Positions 4,935 to 6,313 of a DNA stretch of 6,313 bases are shown here, piece by piece. Both the position numbers and the translations under genes were made by a program. Within the stretch, counting starts at the first letter, position 1. Each line of letters opens with the position of its first letter. The notes beneath the pieces are model-generated. The model was not told where the DNA came from, did no database searches, and was given only the letters and a program-made list of their open reading frames with translations. Origin of the DNA: a bacterium (GTDB lineage: Bacteria; Verrucomicrobiota; Verrucomicrobiae; Opitutales; Opitutaceae); contig JAJXYI010000149.1 of NCBI GenBank assembly GCA_021780625.1, forward strand, positions 1 through 6,313, written 5' to 3'.

Positions 4935-6313
4935 TCAGGTCCGGCTCAGGCCGAGCAGGAACTCCGCGTTGGTCCTGGTCTTCTTGAGCCGCTGGATCAG
5001 CATGTCCATCGACTCGATCGGTCCGAGACCCTGCATCGCGCGGCGCAGTGAATAGATCCGCTGGAGCTCCTCAGGATGGTAAATGAGCTCCTCCTTGCGG
5101 GTGCCGGAGCGGTCGATGTTGATCGCCGGGAAAATGCGCTTGTCGGAGAGGCCGCGGTCGAGGTGCAGCTCCATGTTGCCGGTGCCCTTGAACTCCTCGA
5201 AGATCACCTCGTCCATGCGGCTGCCGGTGTCGATGAGGGCGGTGCCCAGGATCGTGAGACTTCCTGCGCCCTCGATGTTGCGTGCTGCACCGAAGAAACG
5301 CTTCGGCTTCTGAAGCGCCGTGGCCTCGATGCCGCCAGACATGATCTTGCCCGAGTTGGAGGCGAGCGCGTTGTAGGCGCGCGCCAGGCGGGTGATCGAA
5401 TCGAGCAGGATGATCACGTGCTTTCCCATCTCGACGAGCCGCTTGGCCTTCTCGCTCACCATCTCGGCGGCATGCACGTGGTTTTCGGGCATTTCGTCGA
5501 AGGTGGAGGAGATGACCTCGCCCTTGGTATGACGCTTGAAGTCGGTGACCTCCTCGGGGCGCTCGTCGACCAGCAGGATGAGGAGGGTGGCCTCGGGGAA
5601 GTTCGTCGAGATCGAGTTGGCGATATTGTGCAGCAGGACAGTCTTGCCGGTGCGTGGAGGAGCGACGATGAGACCGCGCTGGCCAAAGCCGATCGGCGTC
5701 AGAATATCCACGGCGCGCATGGAAACGTCCTTCACGTGGACCTCGGGAGCCTCCACGTGGATTCGGTTGAGCGGGTAATAGGGGATGAGCTCCTCGAAGG
5801 GAGTGATCTTGGCGAGGTTCGCCGGATTGTCACCCATCGCGGATTCTATCTTCACCGTCGCGGCGCAGCGTTCGCCCTCGCGCGGGGCCTGGGCGACGAC
5901 CGTGAGCTCGTGACCGCGCTTCAGGCCGTAGCGCTTGATCAGGGACTCCGGCACATAGGTATTTTCCGGATACAGGCGGTAGTTGACATGCCTGTGGACG
6001 ATGAAGCCGTAACCGCGATCGTTCAGATCGAGCCAGCCGCGATCGGTCAGCAGGCGCTTCCCGGCGGCGGCAGCGGTAAGAATCTTCTCGAGCAGCATGC
6101 GGCGAGGTGGCGGTGCGCCTTCGAGCGGCAGACCGAGACTGCGGGCGATGGCGACGAGATCGCCGACGGGTTTGGCGTAAAGATCGTTGAGCGCGATCGG
6201 GGCCCCCTGGGCCTGGCTGGCGAGCTCGGCCGCCTGGGTGTCGAGCGCGGCCACGTCAGCGAAGCGGCCCGCGTCGGGCAGGTCACCGAACTGCTGCGAG
6301 TAGCTGGGAGGAG
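4935..6313 (-). CDS. rho: Transcription termination factor Rho (N-terminus beyond right edge)
   Basis: This is an RNA-dependent hexameric ATPase that binds nascent RNA and releases RNA polymerase. Numbered from the GTG at 6254: an N-terminal Rho_N helical domain (about 20-62), a cold-shock-like RNA-binding domain (about 66-137, with RGYGFI at 80-85) and the RecA-like motor (about 160-430). The motor shows Walker A APPRTGKT (198-205), DERPEEVT (230-237, catalytic Glu231), Walker B IILLD (281-285), the Q-loop with Lys303, and arginine-finger positions Arg373 and Arg386. These match E. coli Rho with a constant offset of 20. Two familiar lysines are arginine here: K181 (Arg201) and K326 (Arg346). 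The frame stays open upstream of the GTG to the window edge, reading [19 protein letters not shown], so the true start is probably outside and the protein has an N-terminal extension relative to E. coli. A strong intrinsic terminator follows the stop. Confidence 0.97.
   Translation of the reverse strand, partial: PPSYSQQFGDLPDAGRFADVAALDTQAAELASQAQGAPIALNDLYAKPVGDLVAIARSLGLPLEGAPPPRRMLLEKILTAAAAGKRLLTDRGWLDLNDRGYGFIVHRHVNYRLYPENTYVPESLIKRYGLKRGHELTVVAQAPREGERCAATVKIESAMGDNPANLAKITPFEELIPYYPLNRIHVEAPEVHVKDVSMRAVDILTPIGFGQRGLIVAPPRTGKTVLLHNIANSISTNFPEATLLILLVDERPEEVTDFKRHTKGEVISSTFDEMPENHVHAAEMVSEKAKRLVEMGKHVIILLDSITRLARAYNALASNSGKIMSGGIEATALQKPKRFFGAARNIEGAGSLTILGTALIDTGSRMDEVIFEEFKGTGNMELHLDRGLSDKRIFPAINIDRSGTRKEELIYHPEELQRIYSLRRAMQGLGPIESMDMLIQRLKKTRTNAEFLLGLSRT

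Overview
This is a GC-rich bacterial window with long open frames on both strands. It holds five protein-coding genes: two run off the window edges and three are complete. The anchor is a Rho transcription termination factor at the right edge. Next to it lie secreted carbohydrate-active proteins of the kind abundant in polysaccharide-degrading soil and water bacteria. The Rho variant (APPRTGKT in Walker A), the mix of GDSL esterase, beta-helix protein and GH30 enzyme, and start sites without a Shine-Dalgarno sequence would fit Verrucomicrobia, perhaps Opitutaceae. That placement is an inference from style; no marker here proves it.

Layout from left to right: (1) the N-terminal part of a secreted SGNH/GDSL hydrolase on the minus strand (1-470), with its C-terminal half outside the window; (2) a short divergent intergenic region; (3) a 109-residue protein with three predicted membrane segments on the plus strand (666-995), unrecognised; (4) a 146-bp gap with a candidate -10 box and a hairpin directly in front of the next start codon; (5) a 611-residue secreted right-handed parallel beta-helix protein (1142-2977); (6) convergent to it after only 38 bp, a 508-residue secreted GH30-type glycosidase on the minus strand (3016-4542), closest in motif to endo-beta-1,6-galactanases; (7) a 392-bp intergenic region with a nested inverted repeat and a clear intrinsic terminator; (8) rho on the minus strand (4935-6313), open to the window edge.

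Three of the five genes carry export signals and look like polysaccharide-attacking enzymes: an esterase-like SGNH hydrolase, a beta-helix lyase- or hydrolase-like protein, and a GH30 glycosidase. They could act together on a plant-type branched glycan such as arabinogalactan or pectin side chains. They are not one operon, because their orientations alternate. Rho is a housekeeping gene and is insulated from the GH30 gene by its own terminator.

I found no RNA genes, CRISPR array, transposase or obvious new defence system. The least expected structure is the 145-bp AT-richer nested palindrome at 4712-4856, with 18-bp arms matching at 17 of 18 positions.
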